Shown: positions 14,491 to 15,115 of the stretch, one piece after another | Layout: every line of letters begins with the position of its first letter | Numbering within the stretch: the stretch's first letter is position 1 | From: JAGZHZ01 sp965150505 | GTDB taxonomy: Bacteria > Bacillota > Clostridia > Lachnospirales > Lachnospiraceae | Reading direction: 5' to 3' | Length of the DNA: 15,115 nucleotides | NCBI GenBank assembly: GCA_965150505.1 | Contig: CBCTVZ010000053.1 | Coordinates: forward strand, 1 to 15,115 | Program-made: the position numbers and the translations under genes | The notes under the pieces: generated by a model | The model's input: the letters and a program-made list of their open reading frames with translations, nothing else | Told to the model about the DNA's origin: nothing | The model's database searches: none

Positions 14491-15115
14491 CTAATAGTTT
14501 CCTAAAATTTTAAAATAGTTTGCTTCCTCCTGAATACCTCGAAGTGCATTTTTTACGCCACTGTCTGCAAGATTCCCCTCAAAATCCACAAAAAAACGGT
14601 ATTCCCAATTTTTTCCTGGGATTGGTCTTGATTCAATTCTTGACATATTCAGATTGTTATAGATAAAGTGAGACAACATATTATACAGCGAACCGCTCTT
14701 ATGTGGCAGTTCAAAACAGATGCTGACTTTTTCAGCATTTTCACGAAATACTCTCTGGTTCGATACAATAATAAAACGTGTAGAGTTCATTTCATTATAA
14801 TAGATATGCTCTTTTAAAACAGAAGCGCCAAAACATTTCGCTGCAAATAGACTTCCGATTGCCGCTTGTGTCTTATCCTTTTCTTCCATCACTTTTTTGA
14901 CTGCTACAGCTGTATTTTCCACAGGAACTTGTTTCCATTCCCGATGTTCTTCTAAAAATTTACTGCACTGACTCAAAGCCTGAGGATGAGAATATACGGT
15001 CTTAATTTCTTCTGCCTTTGTTCCTTCTAATCCAAGCAAAGCATGTTCACATCGTATTACCTGTTCCCCTACAATATAATTGTCATATTCCATCAAAAGA
15101 TCATACACATCTGCC
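14491..15115 (-). CDS. pheA: Prephenate dehydratase with ACT domain, 3' part only
   Basis: The reading frame runs off the window edge, so only the last 207 residues are seen; the GTG at 15108 is an internal Val, not a start. The enzyme converts prephenate to phenylpyruvate in phenylalanine biosynthesis. Seen in order: VYDLL and YIVGE of the dehydratase domain, SHPQAL (visible residues 40-45 counted from 15108), the conserved TRF (110-112) at the catalytic site, then an ACT domain with GSLY (139-142) and ESRP (159-162), the segments that bind phenylalanine for feedback inhibition. Whether an N-terminal chorismate mutase domain is fused lies outside the window. It is followed by the DUF815 ATPase gene after 14 nt. 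The ACT residues are intact, so the protein is expected to be feedback-regulated. Confidence 0.95.
   Translation of the reverse strand, partial: ADVYDLLMEYDNYIVGEQVIRCEHALLGLEGTKAEEIKTVYSHPQALSQCSKFLEEHREWKQVPVENTAVAVKKVMEEKDKTQAAIGSLFAAKCFGASVLKEHIYYNEMNSTRFIIVSNQRVFRENAEKVSICFELPHKSGSLYNMLSHFIYNNLNMSRIESRPIPGKNWEYRFFVDFEGNLADSGVKNALRGIQEEANYFKILGNY

Noticed and set aside
15106..15108. GTG at 15108 as the start of a short prephenate dehydratase
   Set aside because: The frame stays open to the window edge, and the visible sequence begins in the middle of a conserved dehydratase segment, so the gene is cut by the window, not short.

Overview
The window looks like a chromosomal segment of a low-GC Gram-positive gut bacterium, most likely a Lachnospiraceae-type Clostridia. 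The inference rests on AT-rich intergenic DNA, strong AGGAGG-type ribosome binding sites, TTGACA/TATAAT-type promoters, a CsoR-controlled copper operon, and the ppx-ppk and pheA-ATPase neighbourhoods. The genus cannot be fixed from sequence alone. No rRNA, tRNA, CRISPR array, insertion sequence or phage gene was seen, and every full-length gene reads as intact.

Layout. (1) Positions 1-4080, plus strand: two tandem, secreted GH13 alpha-amylase-family enzymes, clearly paralogues. Each is preceded by a nearly identical promoter-proximal 14-mer at the same distance from its -10 box. The second copy is canonical. The first has diverged at several substrate-cleft positions and lost a loop, but keeps all catalytic residues. 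(2) Positions 4148-7069, minus strand: a copper-resistance operon transcribed copA-csoR-copZ, with a CsoR-type operator lying over the predicted start of transcription and a bidirectional terminator shared with the amylase locus. (3) Positions 7093-9163, plus strand: a divergent three-gene operon of a PHP-domain phosphoesterase, a very acidic 69-residue unknown protein and a HAD-IIB (Cof-type) phosphatase. The last two overlap by ATGA. (4) Positions 9206-13138, minus strand: ppx-ppk, an exopolyphosphatase/GppA-like protein and polyphosphate kinase 1, behind a leader of about 150 nt that may be structured. (5) Positions 13139-15115, minus strand: the 3' part of a prephenate dehydratase gene (pheA), followed 14 nt later by a DUF815-family AAA+ ATPase and a terminator.

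How the genes fit together. The amylases would act outside the cell on starch or maltodextrin. The copper genes form a sensor, chaperone and efflux module. PPK1 and Ppx make and break polyphosphate, a typical energy and stress pair. The PHP and HAD proteins are probably nucleotide or sugar-phosphate hydrolases. The best candidates for something undescribed are the shared amylase promoter box with the diverged first amylase, the possible structured leader of ppx-ppk, and the acidic small protein coupled to two phosphatases. No striking new defence or mobile system was found.
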